This document shows, piece by piece, positions 24,581-34,038 of a stretch of 64,000 nt of DNA; positions within the stretch are counted from its first letter, which is position 1; each line of letters opens with the position of its first letter. This DNA comes from a bacterium UBP1_UBA4783 (GTDB lineage: Bacteria; Krumholzibacteriota; Krumholzibacteriia; Krumholzibacteriales; Krumholzibacteriaceae): contig DHHB01000082.1 of NCBI GenBank assembly GCA_002403075.1, forward strand, positions 42,662 through 106,661, given 5' to 3'. The notes under the pieces were generated by a model. It was not told where the DNA came from and did not search any database. It saw nothing but the letters and a program-made list of their open reading frames with translations. A program made the position numbers and the translations under genes.

Positions 24581-25120
24581 ATGAAACGGGTCGTTCTCTT
24601 GTTTCTCGCCTCGATCCTTTTCCTCGCGTTCGCGGCCGATATCGGCCTCGCGACGAAGATTGTGTACCGGAGCCCGCGCGAGCTCGCCGACGAGTCCTCG
24701 CACATCGTGCGGGGAAGGGTCGAGCGCGTGCGGTCGTTCTGGAATCGCGAGCAAACCAAGATATTCACCGAAGCCGTCATCGCGGTGGACGAGACGTACA
24801 AGGGCGCCGCTCTCGGCGAAGCGCGCGTCCTTCAGCTCGGCGGAATCGTCGGCCACGTGAACATGCGCGTCGAAGGCGCGCTCTCGTGGAGGCTCGATGA
24901 GGAGGTGCTGCTCTTCCTCGAGCCCGGCATGCAGGGCACGTTCAACGTCGCGGGGTTCTCGCAGGGGAAGTACGAGATCGAGCGCGATCCGAGGACGAAC
25001 CGGGCGTTCGTGCGTTCACCGGGGCTTCCCGATACGGAGCTCGTGGGGAAGCCGAACGGGGCGGCGCCGCGGCGCATCGGTCTCGGAGATTTCATCGATG
25101 AAGTCGTCGGACAAAGGTAG
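24581..25120 (+). CDS. Small secreted protein paired with the giant metalloprotease
   Basis: The 179-residue product has a clear signal peptide (MKRVVLLFLASILFLAF, cleavage near residue 22). The mature part is beta-rich, with ELADESSHIVRGRVERV, then VAVDETYKG-like and VLQLGGIVGH tracts. The family is not one I can name; proteins of this look are often found next to matrixin-type peptidases, where they might be chaperones, inhibitors or substrates, which is inference. ATG 24581 was chosen because the signal peptide begins there; a longer open frame from 24494 adds an implausible N-terminus. The metalloprotease gene follows 15 nt downstream, so they form an operon. Confidence 0.75.
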   Translation: MKRVVLLFLASILFLAFAADIGLATKIVYRSPRELADESSHIVRGRVERVRSFWNREQTKIFTEAVIAVDETYKGAALGEARVLQLGGIVGHVNMRVEGALSWRLDEEVLLFLEPGMQGTFNVAGFSQGKYEIERDPRTNRAFVRSPGLPDTELVGKPNGAAPRRIGLGDFIDEVVGQR

Positions 25121-25135
25121 AAAGGAGGGATCGCC

Positions 25136-28100
25136 ATGAAGACGATAGCATTCGCAACGATGGTCGTTCTGGGGATCCTCCTTTTCGGATCCCTCGGTCT
25201 TTCAGGCGCCGGCCGGGACCCGCTCCGCATGCCGAACGATTCGGACGGAGACGGCGTGCCCGATCCGCTCGACCTCTGTCCGCAGGAGAACGCCTCGTTC
25301 TTCGACCGCGACGGAGACGGGTGCATCGACGACCCGGTCAGCGCGCGCCATACGGAATACTGGGCGCCGGATCAGATGCCGTTTACGTACTATATCCACG
25401 AGGGTGGCGCGCCCGGCGTCGGGGACGGCAGCGATTTCGCCGCGATCCAGAACGGGATGAGCGCGTGGGCCGCCATCCCGGGCGTCGATTTCTCGGTGAG
25501 CTACGGCGGAACGACGTCGCAGGCCGTGGCGGCGGCGCTCGACCAGGTGAACCTCGTCACCTTCAGCGACAATCAGTACCAGTTCGGGGCGGCGGTGCTC
25601 GCCGTGGGCATCTCGACCTCCTTTACGGTCGACTCCGTGTACAACGGGACGCAGTATCGTCCCGGACAGATCGTCGACGCCGATATGATATTCAATCCGC
25701 TCAAGAAATGGCGGACGCCGACCGCAGGGACGCAGGGCACGGACATCCGGAGTGTGGCGACCCATGAGGCGGCGCATCTTTTCGGCATCGCCCACTCGCC
25801 GGTGCGGACCTCGACGATGTTCTACGTGCTCCCGCCGGGAACGGAGGCGGCGAGCCTCGAGACGGAAGACGAGCTCGTATTTTTCAAGGCGTATCCCGAG
25901 GCCGGCGCCCTCGCCGCCGCGAGCCGTCTCGACGGATCCGTTCTCGACGGATCCACGAACGCTCCCGTGCCGGGAGCGATCGTGTGCGCGATCGACGCCG
26001 CGTCGGGGGATACCGTCGCGGCGGACTACACGATGCCGGACGGCAGCTTCTGCTTCGTCGGGCTCCCGGACGGACAGTACTACGTCGCGATCCACGCCCT
26101 CGACGGGAGCTCGACCATCGGATACCTCAAGCCTGCCTACATCAATAGCCTCGTCGACACGACGGCCGTGACGGCTTTCGTCGCCGAATACTGGGATCTC
26201 GCCGAGTCGAATACGGACGACGCCGCGGCGAAGGACGTCGTTACGATCGGCCCCGCCGCGCCGCCGGGAGCCCTTGCGATCGTCACCAACATCGACAGCA
26301 CGCCCCCGGAAGTCGTCTCGATCACTCCGGCGGCGAGCATGGACTCGGTCAGCATCGACGCCGCCGTCGTCATCACGTTCTCGGAGCCGATCGATTACAC
26401 GACCATCAGCGGCAACTTCAGGATCCTCGATGCCGCGGCCGGAACGTTCATCTCGGGTTCCGCGACCGTTCTCCGGGACGATTCGGTCATCGCGTTCACT
26501 CCCTACGGTCTCTTCCAGTTCGAAACGGCGTACGAGCTGTCGCTCGAAACGGGGCTCACCGACAAGAACGGCGTCGCGCTCGCGACGGAGTTCCAATCGA
26601 ATTTCGTCACGGAGCCCCTGCCGCCGCTCGCCGTCATGAACCTATCGCCGAGCAAGGGGGTCGGCGGGTCGATCGTCATCGTGAACGGAGCGGGATTCTC
26701 GTGGACGGCGTCGGCGAACACGGTGCGCTTCGGATCGATGGAGGCGCCCGTGCTCGACGCCTTCCCAAACCGGCTCATCGTGATGGTTCCGGCCGGCGCC
26801 TCGACCGGTCTCGTGACGGTAGAGACGGGGGGCGAAACGAGCAACGGGCTCACCTTCACCGTGCTCTCTGCTTTCGAAATCGCCCGAGGCTACGAGACCG
26901 GCGTGACCGAGCTCGGCGCCCTTCCGCGGGCGATCACGGTCCTGCCGGACGGCGGCTGGGCGTACGTCGCGACGGATATCGGTGCCGCGGCCGTCATCGT
27001 CGATCCCGGCCGCTCCGGATATCTCACCGTGACGTCGATACCGATGACGGGGGGTTTCGTCGCAGTCGAGGCGACGCCCGACGGCAAGCGCGTGTACGCC
27101 GCGAACGCGGTCATGGGAAGGCTCTGCACGATCGACACCGATCCGTCGCACGGACTCCTCTTCAACACGATCATCGCGGAACATTCGGTCGGGTGCAGCC
27201 CGATCGGAATCGCCGTCGATCCGAACGGCGGCAGGGCGTACGTCGCGACGGACGTCGGCGGCGTGCAGGTATGGGACATTCGATCCGGGAGCCTCACGTA
27301 CGAGCGGCACATCGGCGAGCTCGCGCCGGGAGAATCCGGTCTTCGGGGCGCCCTCGCCGTCGATCCCGCGGGAAGCCGCCTGCTCGCGCCGACGGACCGC
27401 GGCACGCTGCTCGTGTTCGATCTCGGCGGGGATTCGCTCCTCGCGGAGATCCCCGTTCTCGGCGATCCGCAGGACGTCGTCGTCGATCCGGCCGGACAGC
27501 GCGCCTACGTGAGCGACGGGACGGGCAACGTCACCGTCGTATCCATCACGGGTCTTTTCAGGGTGCAGGATATCAATACGGGCGGATCGCTTCGCGGGAT
27601 GACGCTCACGCCGGGAGGCGGCTACCTCTACGCGACGAACCGGCAGCTCGATCTCATCGACGTGATCGATCTCAAGGAAGAGAGCCCGACCTTCCGGAGC
27701 GTCGCCGCGACGATCGCGATCGGCTCGAATCCGGTCGACGTCGCCCGATCGCCCGACGGGTTCTACGCGTTCTCCGTCGTGCAGGGCACTCGGCAGCTCA
27801 TCGTCACGACGATCGGGCTCGGTCCGACGCTCGCGAGCCTTTCGAGGCGCGCGGGACCGCCGGGCGCGAAACTCGTGCTCGCGGGAACCGGTTTCGGCGT
27901 GAATATCGAAGAGCTCTTCGTCGAGTTCCCGAACGCGCTCGATCCGGCGCATCCGATTCGAGTCATCCCGGAGTACAGCTCCGGCACGGCGATAGCGGCG
28001 GCGGTTCCCCGGGGAGCGGGGAGCGGGCCCGTGAAGGTCGTGCGAGTCCCGTGGAACGCCGTCCCGGGGAGCGAAGCGCACGCAACCGCGCAAGAGGAGG

Positions 28101-31100
28101 GCGAGCAGTTCTCCAACGCTCTCTATTTCCAGGTTCTCGACGGTTCATCCGGGACGGGAACGATGCGCCACGCCACGGGCATCGGAATGCCGCCGCTCTT
28201 CGAGCTCACGAACGAGCTCGCCTTTTCCCCGACGGGGGATTTCGTTCTCGTCGGCGGTTACGACGGGAAAGCCGCGATCCTCGACACCGATCCCGAAAGC
28301 GCCACCTTCAATCAGTTCCTGAGAACGATGGACGTATCGTCGGAGCTGCTCGAAGACATGACGCTGACGCCGGACGGAGAACGCGCCTATTTCGCCGTCC
28401 GCGGCCTCGATAGCATCCCGTGTTTCAACATGAACCGTCATTCGCCGGGATTCGGCGACTTCATGGGCGCAATATGGGTGCCGACGATTTATATCAACAA
28501 CCGCATCGCCGTGAGCCCGAGCGGCGAGCTGCTTCTCGTCACGGCGGGCGATTCGCTCTGCGCAGTCGACATCGTGCCGGGGTCCACGAGGGAGAACGAG
28601 ATCATCGGCGTCGCGATGAACCATGCGATGCCGGACGCGCTCGGATTCCATCCCGGCGGTAGGCACGCCTATTTCGCGACCGCCGCGAACGTTCTCGGTG
28701 TCCTCGATATCGATCCGCTGAGCCCGCGGTACCTCGAAGTCATCGGCTCGGTGACGATGCCGGATACGCTGACGATTCGGCGGTTCGTGGGGTCGTTTTC
28801 ATTCACCCCCGACGGCGCCCGATGCCTCGTCGTCACCGTCGCGCCGGAGCTGGCGCAGGAGGCCTGGTGTCTCTTCGTGCTCGATACGTCGGATCCCGGC
28901 GCGCCGGTGATCGAGCAGCGGATCGATTTTCCGTGCCAAAACAACATTCGGGCCATGGGAGCGGTCGACGTATCTCCCCAGGGAGACCGCGCCATCGCGG
29001 GGCTGGGTTTCTGCGCGTACTATACGGTGGATCTCCTTTCGGAGCCGATGTCCATCATCGATACGCACTTTGACTGGAGCAACATCTCCACGATGAACAT
29101 GGATTTCACGCCGGACGGCTCTCGCCTCTACGCCACCGCGCCCTACGCGACCGAAGACAGCATTTTCGTGTACGACTTCAGCAACGCCGCCGACATCGTG
29201 GCGGTTTCCGGCGACATGCAGAGCGGCGTCATCGGACAACCGCTTCCGGCGCCGCTCAGGGTGTTCGTGAGCGAGCCCGGTCTCGTGCCCGTTCCGGTGC
29301 CCGGAGTGCTCGTGAACTACCGAGTCATAGACGGCGGAGGCCATTTCACGCAGAGCGGCCTCGTGACGCAGACCGTCGCGACGGACCAAGCGGGATTCGC
29401 CGAGCTCGATTGGACTCTCGGGGACGAGATCGGCGAGCAAACGCAGATCGTCGAGGTGAGGGCGATCGGGCTCATGGGCTCCCCGCTCTATTTCGTGGCT
29501 CATTCGTATCCCGATCCCGAATCCCTGCCGCTCACGCTCTCGCAAACGGCGCCGCTCGACGGGAGCGGCACGGTGAGCGTCACGAGCGCCGTTCAGGCGG
29601 TCTTCAGCAAGGCGGTGCAGCAGGCGTCGATCTCGTCGTCGACCTTTTCCCTCCGTCGGACGGGAGCGGCGGAGGGCGTTCCCGCGAACACGGGCTTCGC
29701 CGACGGCGACCGACGGGTGGCACTCATTCCGCTCGCCGCGCTCGAATACGGCACGACCTACGTTCTCGAGGCCACGGGCGGCGTCCTCGGCGTGCTCGGC
29801 GATTCCCTCCAGAATCCCGATTCGAGCCGTTTCACGACCGCCCCGAAACCGCCGCTCGTCCTCGCCTCGGTGACGCCGCCGGCGGCGTCCGTCGGCGCGT
29901 GCCTCATCCTCTCGGGGCAGGGCTTCGATCCGTCGCCGGCGAACAACACCGTGCTCTTCAACGGGGCCGCCGTCCCGCCGACGTCGGCCGGGGTCGATTA
30001 TCTGAGCCTCAAGGTGCCTCTCGCCGCGATTACGGGGCCGATCCGCGTCGTGTCGGGGGGCGATACGACGAACGCCGCGCCCTTTGTCGTGCTCGTGCCG
30101 AGCATGTCGCCCGTCGACGAGGTCGTCGCGACCGTCGGCACCGGCAACTCGACGAACAGCGTCGCCGTGACGCCTGACGGCGCGATCGCGTACTCCGTGA
30201 GCCCGGACGGCGACATCGTCATCCCGATCGACATCGGCGGCCTCGCGACCTATCCGAGCATCTCGGTCGGGGACAATCCCGTCGCGATCGCGATCCATCC
30301 CGAAGGCACGTACGCGTACGTCGTCAATTTCGGCTCGGGCAGCGTTTCCATCATCGTCGTCGATCCCGATTCGGCGGCCTTCAACACCGTTGTTCAGACG
30401 ATCCTCGTCGGCACGAATCCGCTCGACGTCGCGGTGAACCCGGACGGCGACCGCGTCTACGTCGCGAACGCCGGCTCTTCGAGCCTGAGCGTGATCGACG
30501 GCGACAATTCGAGCGCGACGCATCACCAGGTGCTCGCGACGATCTCCACCGGCTCCTCGGCTAAGAGCGTGGCGGTGACGCCGGACGGCGCCGTCGTGTA
30601 CGTCGGCACGGGCGCCGGCTACTCGATCGTCGACGCCGAAACGAACGCCGTCGTCGGCGCCGTCTCGACCGGCTCCTCGACGAAGAGCGTCGCGGTGACG
30701 CCTGACGGCGCGCTCCTCATCATCCTCACGGCGGGAGGCGATATCCTCGTCGTCGACGTGCAGGAGGGAAGTCCGACGGAAAACCAGGTCCTCGCGACGA
30801 TCTCCGCGGGCACGACGACGAAGAGCGTGGCGGTTAGTCCGGACGGTGCGCTCCTCTACATCATCCTCGAAGACAGCGACGAGGTGATCGTCTACGCGCT
30901 CACGATCGTCGCGGGCGCCTCCGTCTTCGAGCCGGGCGTCATTATCCCGCCGACTCGCGTTGAGGTGTCGCCGATCGATACGATACCGGCCGGAAGCGAT
31001 CCGGCGTATATCGCCTTTGATCCGTCCGGCTCGGGGCTTGCGATCATTTGTAGCGCGGGAGACAGGACGGTCATCATTCTCAACGCCTCGAGCGTGCCGA

Positions 31101-32302
31101 TCGGGCCGCTCTCGGCGGCGGTCACGGTCACGCCGCATACCCTCAATCTCCGGTCGAACGGCCGGTGGGTGAGCGGGCGCATCGAGCTGCCCGCGGCCTT
31201 CTTCCCCGAGGAGATCGCGCTCGCGAGCGTTCTGCTCCAGAACGCGATCCCCGCTGATCCGGAACGCTGGACGATTGAGGATTGCGACGCGGACGGCATC
31301 CGCGAGCTCGTCTGCAAGTTCGACCGCGCCTTGTTCCAGGCGATGCTGCCGCAGGGTGAATACGTGCCGGTGACGATCACGGGGAACGTGAGAAACCGCA
31401 CCTTCGAGGGACTCGATACGATCCGCACGATCCGCCCGACGGTGAAGCATCCGACGGGCTGCGTAGTCACCATGGGCGAGATCACGACGATCCTCTGGAC
31501 CTCGCCCGCGGGAATCCGCGTCGACGCGGTCAACGTGCACTGGTCCCCCGATGACGGCGAAACGTGGTTCCCCGTCGCCGAGGCCGTGCCGGACGAGGGC
31601 GGCGTTCCCTGGCGCGCGCCGGAAACAGAGCACGCGAACTGCCGGGTGCTCGTCACGCTCCTCCGTGACGGCGAGATCCTCGGGATGGGCATCAGCCCCG
31701 ATCCCTTCACGGTAAGCGTGCCGGTCGCCGTGACCGTCGCGGGTTTTTCGGCCGTTATGCGCGGAGAGGAAGCCGCGATCCGATGGAGCACGCAGACGGA
31801 ATCCGGCGTCGACGGATTCAACGTGCTGCGCGCCGATCGCGAGGACGGTCTCTTCGAGAGGATCGGCGGGGAAACGGTTCCGGCCCGCGGCGGCGCGGAC
31901 GGCGGAGAGTACGAGGTTCGGGACACTGAGGTCTCGCTCAACCGGACCTACTACTACGAGCTCGAGCGCGTGTCCCGCGACGGAAGCCGGGTCATCGCGG
32001 GTCCATTCCGTCTCGACGTGCGCGCGCCGTTCGATCTCGCGCAGAACGTGCCGAACCCGTTCAATCCGACGACGCTCATCAAGTTCACGATCGCGGAGGA
32101 TTGCCGCGTGACCCTCGTCGTCTACGACGCGAGCGGACGCAGGGTTCGCTCTCTCGTCGCGCGGGATCTCCCCGCCGCGTTTTATCGCATCGAGTGGGAC
32201 GGCCGCAACGACGAAGGGCGTCGCCTGTCGAGCGGCGTGTATTTCTACCGTCTGAACGCGGGACGGTTCACGAAGACGCGAAAGCTCGTGCTTCTCAGGT
32301 GA
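25136..32302 (+). CDS. Giant secreted matrixin-like metalloprotease with beta-propellers and FlgD-Ig-like tail
   Basis: The 2388-residue protein is modular. It has a signal peptide (residues 1-25), a thrombospondin type 3-like calcium motif (DSDGDGVPDPLDLCP, about 36-50), a metzincin catalytic domain with the zinc site HEAAHLFGIAHS (His210, Glu211, His214, His220), a carboxypeptidase-regulatory-like beta domain (about 262-345), and SbsA-type Ig (about 385-490). IPT/TIG and YVTN-type propeller segments then alternate (about 500-930, 1020-1370, 1660-1960), with another Ig block near 1370-1590. A fibronectin-like module (about 2200) and a C-terminal FlgD-Ig domain (about 2299-2388, NVPNPFNPTT, ending TRKLVLLR) close it. 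Such tails commonly mark cell-surface or exported proteins in FCB-like phyla. A strong AAAGGAGG precedes ATG 25136. Its substrate is unknown. Confidence 0.88.
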   Translation: MKTIAFATMVVLGILLFGSLGLSGAGRDPLRMPNDSDGDGVPDPLDLCPQENASFFDRDGDGCIDDPVSARHTEYWAPDQMPFTYYIHEGGAPGVGDGSDFAAIQNGMSAWAAIPGVDFSVSYGGTTSQAVAAALDQVNLVTFSDNQYQFGAAVLAVGISTSFTVDSVYNGTQYRPGQIVDADMIFNPLKKWRTPTAGTQGTDIRSVATHEAAHLFGIAHSPVRTSTMFYVLPPGTEAASLETEDELVFFKAYPEAGALAAASRLDGSVLDGSTNAPVPGAIVCAIDAASGDTVAADYTMPDGSFCFVGLPDGQYYVAIHALDGSSTIGYLKPAYINSLVDTTAVTAFVAEYWDLAESNTDDAAAKDVVTIGPAAPPGALAIVTNIDSTPPEVVSITPAASMDSVSIDAAVVITFSEPIDYTTISGNFRILDAAAGTFISGSATVLRDDSVIAFTPYGLFQFETAYELSLETGLTDKNGVALATEFQSNFVTEPLPPLAVMNLSPSKGVGGSIVIVNGAGFSWTASANTVRFGSMEAPVLDAFPNRLIVMVPAGASTGLVTVETGGETSNGLTFTVLSAFEIARGYETGVTELGALPRAITVLPDGGWAYVATDIGAAAVIVDPGRSGYLTVTSIPMTGGFVAVEATPDGKRVYAANAVMGRLCTIDTDPSHGLLFNTIIAEHSVGCSPIGIAVDPNGGRAYVATDVGGVQVWDIRSGSLTYERHIGELAPGESGLRGALAVDPAGSRLLAPTDRGTLLVFDLGGDSLLAEIPVLGDPQDVVVDPAGQRAYVSDGTGNVTVVSITGLFRVQDINTGGSLRGMTLTPGGGYLYATNRQLDLIDVIDLKEESPTFRSVAATIAIGSNPVDVARSPDGFYAFSVVQGTRQLIVTTIGLGPTLASLSRRAGPPGAKLVLAGTGFGVNIEELFVEFPNALDPAHPIRVIPEYSSGTAIAAAVPRGAGSGPVKVVRVPWNAVPGSEAHATAQEEGEQFSNALYFQVLDGSSGTGTMRHATGIGMPPLFELTNELAFSPTGDFVLVGGYDGKAAILDTDPESATFNQFLRTMDVSSELLEDMTLTPDGERAYFAVRGLDSIPCFNMNRHSPGFGDFMGAIWVPTIYINNRIAVSPSGELLLVTAGDSLCAVDIVPGSTRENEIIGVAMNHAMPDALGFHPGGRHAYFATAANVLGVLDIDPLSPRYLEVIGSVTMPDTLTIRRFVGSFSFTPDGARCLVVTVAPELAQEAWCLFVLDTSDPGAPVIEQRIDFPCQNNIRAMGAVDVSPQGDRAIAGLGFCAYYTVDLLSEPMSIIDTHFDWSNISTMNMDFTPDGSRLYATAPYATEDSIFVYDFSNAADIVAVSGDMQSGVIGQPLPAPLRVFVSEPGLVPVPVPGVLVNYRVIDGGGHFTQSGLVTQTVATDQAGFAELDWTLGDEIGEQTQIVEVRAIGLMGSPLYFVAHSYPDPESLPLTLSQTAPLDGSGTVSVTSAVQAVFSKAVQQASISSSTFSLRRTGAAEGVPANTGFADGDRRVALIPLAALEYGTTYVLEATGGVLGVLGDSLQNPDSSRFTTAPKPPLVLASVTPPAASVGACLILSGQGFDPSPANNTVLFNGAAVPPTSAGVDYLSLKVPLAAITGPIRVVSGGDTTNAAPFVVLVPSMSPVDEVVATVGTGNSTNSVAVTPDGAIAYSVSPDGDIVIPIDIGGLATYPSISVGDNPVAIAIHPEGTYAYVVNFGSGSVSIIVVDPDSAAFNTVVQTILVGTNPLDVAVNPDGDRVYVANAGSSSLSVIDGDNSSATHHQVLATISTGSSAKSVAVTPDGAVVYVGTGAGYSIVDAETNAVVGAVSTGSSTKSVAVTPDGALLIILTAGGDILVVDVQEGSPTENQVLATISAGTTTKSVAVSPDGALLYIILEDSDEVIVYALTIVAGASVFEPGVIIPPTRVEVSPIDTIPAGSDPAYIAFDPSGSGLAIICSAGDRTVIILNASSVPIGPLSAAVTVTPHTLNLRSNGRWVSGRIELPAAFFPEEIALASVLLQNAIPADPERWTIEDCDADGIRELVCKFDRALFQAMLPQGEYVPVTITGNVRNRTFEGLDTIRTIRPTVKHPTGCVVTMGEITTILWTSPAGIRVDAVNVHWSPDDGETWFPVAEAVPDEGGVPWRAPETEHANCRVLVTLLRDGEILGMGISPDPFTVSVPVAVTVAGFSAVMRGEEAAIRWSTQTESGVDGFNVLRADREDGLFERIGGETVPARGGADGGEYEVRDTEVSLNRTYYYELERVSRDGSRVIAGPFRLDVRAPFDLAQNVPNPFNPTTLIKFTIAEDCRVTLVVYDASGRRVRSLVARDLPAAFYRIEWDGRNDEGRRLSSGVYFYRLNAGRFTKTRKLVLLR
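30118..30870 (+). repeat. Tandem YVTN propeller-blade repeats inside the giant gene
   Basis: Coding repeats of the pattern 'ATISTGSSTKSVAVTPDGA' recur at about 30127, 30535, 30660 and 30790 with strong DNA similarity between copies (for example the block around 30540-30600 against 30660-30720). They encode successive blades of the last beta-propeller. The DNA similarity suggests recent internal duplication or gene conversion. Confidence 0.7.
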
Positions 32303-32335
32303 TCGCGGTCTCTTCCGAGTGGAGCGGGTTCTCGA

Positions 32336-32378
32336 AAGCCCGGTCGTCGAATCCGGCGGGGATTCGGCGGCCGGGCTT
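32336..32378. terminator. Nested hairpin between convergent genes
   Basis: AAGCCCGG (32336-32343) pairs with CCGGGCTT (32371-32378), and inside it CGAATCC (32348-32354) pairs with GGATTCG (32360-32366) around a GGCGG loop. Both stems are perfect. The structure lies exactly between the stops of the giant protease gene and the kinase gene, so a bidirectional terminator is likely although there is no T-tract. Confidence 0.6.
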
Positions 32379-32381
32379 CTC

Positions 32382-34007
32382 TCATTCCGCCGGCCGGAGG
32401 CGCCGGAGAGCCTCCGCGGCGCCGGCCTTGTCCGTCTCCGAGCCGACGGTGCCGAGCCTGTTCCAGCACGCGGCCGCGTCCTCGCTCCGCCCCGCGCGGG
32501 TATGCCATTCGGCGAGGAGTCTCAGGAGCTCGGGGTTGTCCGGAATGATTTCGATCGCCTGCCGCCAGTACGAGCCGGCTTCCGATTCCCGGCCGAGCGC
32601 GGCGGCGGCGAGCCCGCGGTTCTTGAATAGATAACCGCGCAGCGGTCCCTCGGCGGGGTCCGTTCGCTCCCGGGCGAGTCCCTCGTCGAGAATTCGGACC
32701 GCCTCCTCGGCCTTGCCGCGCCGGACGAGCAGGAGGCCGAGGTTGTTGTACGGCGCGGCGAGCGACGGGTCGGCGTCGACGGCGCGGCGGAAATACGTTT
32801 CGGCTCCGTCGAGATCCTCGAGCCGCCAGCGCACGTCGCCGAGGTTGTAGAGCGCGGCGGCGTAGCGGGGCGCGAGCGAGACCGCGCGCCGGAGCAGGGA
32901 ATCCGCTTCGGCCAACGCGCCTTTGCGGATGTAGAGCATGGCGAGGTTGTTCAGGGGGATTTCCCAACTTCCGTCGGCGATGAGGGCCTTCTGATACTCG
33001 ATCTCCGCCTCAGGCATCCGTCCCGCGTCCTCGTGCGCGTGGGCGATGGAATCGTGGCGCGCGGCGGCGGGACGGTCGCCGCGGGGGGGTGCGCCGCGGT
33101 TCATGACGAGGGCGATCGCCACGGCGGCGACGGCGGCCGCCGGGATCGCGATTTTGAGGAGCAAGATCGAGCGCGCGCGCGGCGCCGCCGCCGACGGCGG
33201 CCGGAGAGCGGAGCTGAGAGCGTCGCGGAACGAGCCCGCGTCCGCGAAACGCGCGGCCGGATCCTTTTCGAGGGCGCGATCGAGCGCATCGGCGATCGAT
33301 CCGGGGAGGCCGGGAACGAGCTCGAGGATCGAGCGCAGCGGATCGTTCGTGATGGCGTACATCGTGGCGAGGGGATGCTCGCCGGGGAACGCCGGCTCCC
33401 CCGAGAGCAGCTCGTACAGCACCGCCCCGAGGGAAAAGAGGTCGCTCCGGGCATCGACCGGCGTTCCCCGGACCTGCTCGGGAGACATGTAGCGCGCGGT
33501 TCCGAGCGTGGCGCCGTCGGCGGTGAGGGACGTCTCGAAGCTCAGGCGGGCGATGCCGAAATCCATGAGCTTCGCCGCGCCGTCCCGCGTGACGATGATA
33601 TTCTCCGGCTTCAGATCGCGATGCACGATGCCCTCGGCGTGAAGGCGCGAGAGCGCGTCGAGGACGCCGGCGATCCAGTCAGCGGCCGTTTCCCACGGCA
33701 CCGGGCCGCGATGGATCACGGCGCGAAGCGTCTCGCCGTCGACGAGTTCCATGGCGTACCAGGGCGCGCCGCCGTCCTCGCCCGCCGCGTAGACGGTGAC
33801 GATGTTCGGGTGATTGATGCGGGAGCAGGCCTTCGCCTCGCGCACGAATCTCTCGCGGGCTTGGACGCCGAGAGACTCGGGGCGGATGACCTTGAGCGCG
33901 ATTTCGCGATCGAGGGCGGCGTCGCGGGCCCGGTACACGATCCCCATGCCGCCCTCGCCGAGCGTGCCGATGATGTCGTAGCCTGCGATTCTCGCCGGGT
34001 CGGTCAT
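32382..34007 (-). CDS. PknB-like Ser/Thr protein kinase with extracytoplasmic TPR domain
   Basis: The 541-residue product has a complete kinase domain (about 1-270): GEGGMGIVY glycine loop, the Lys of IALKVI, HRDLKPENI catalytic loop, DFGIARL and the SPEQV activation-loop end. One membrane segment follows (about 283-306, ILLLKIAIPAAAVAAVAIAL), and then about four TPR units on the far side of the membrane (about 330-530). It should phosphorylate cytoplasmic proteins in response to an external or periplasmic interaction made by the TPRs. The FecR-like gene ends 31 nt upstream, so the two are an operon under the 35052-35080 promoter. Confidence 0.93.
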   Translation of the reverse strand: MTDPARIAGYDIIGTLGEGGMGIVYRARDAALDREIALKVIRPESLGVQARERFVREAKACSRINHPNIVTVYAAGEDGGAPWYAMELVDGETLRAVIHRGPVPWETAADWIAGVLDALSRLHAEGIVHRDLKPENIIVTRDGAAKLMDFGIARLSFETSLTADGATLGTARYMSPEQVRGTPVDARSDLFSLGAVLYELLSGEPAFPGEHPLATMYAITNDPLRSILELVPGLPGSIADALDRALEKDPAARFADAGSFRDALSSALRPPSAAAPRARSILLLKIAIPAAAVAAVAIALVMNRGAPPRGDRPAAARHDSIAHAHEDAGRMPEAEIEYQKALIADGSWEIPLNNLAMLYIRKGALAEADSLLRRAVSLAPRYAAALYNLGDVRWRLEDLDGAETYFRRAVDADPSLAAPYNNLGLLLVRRGKAEEAVRILDEGLARERTDPAEGPLRGYLFKNRGLAAAALGRESEAGSYWRQAIEIIPDNPELLRLLAEWHTRAGRSEDAAACWNRLGTVGSETDKAGAAEALRRLRPAE

Positions 34008-34038
34008 GGGCAGTCGCGATCTCTCGCCGGCGCCGCCG

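Noticed and set aside
30118..30870. CRISPR-like or satellite repeat
   Set aside because: The repeats are in frame, encode propeller blades and are not separated by unique spacers.
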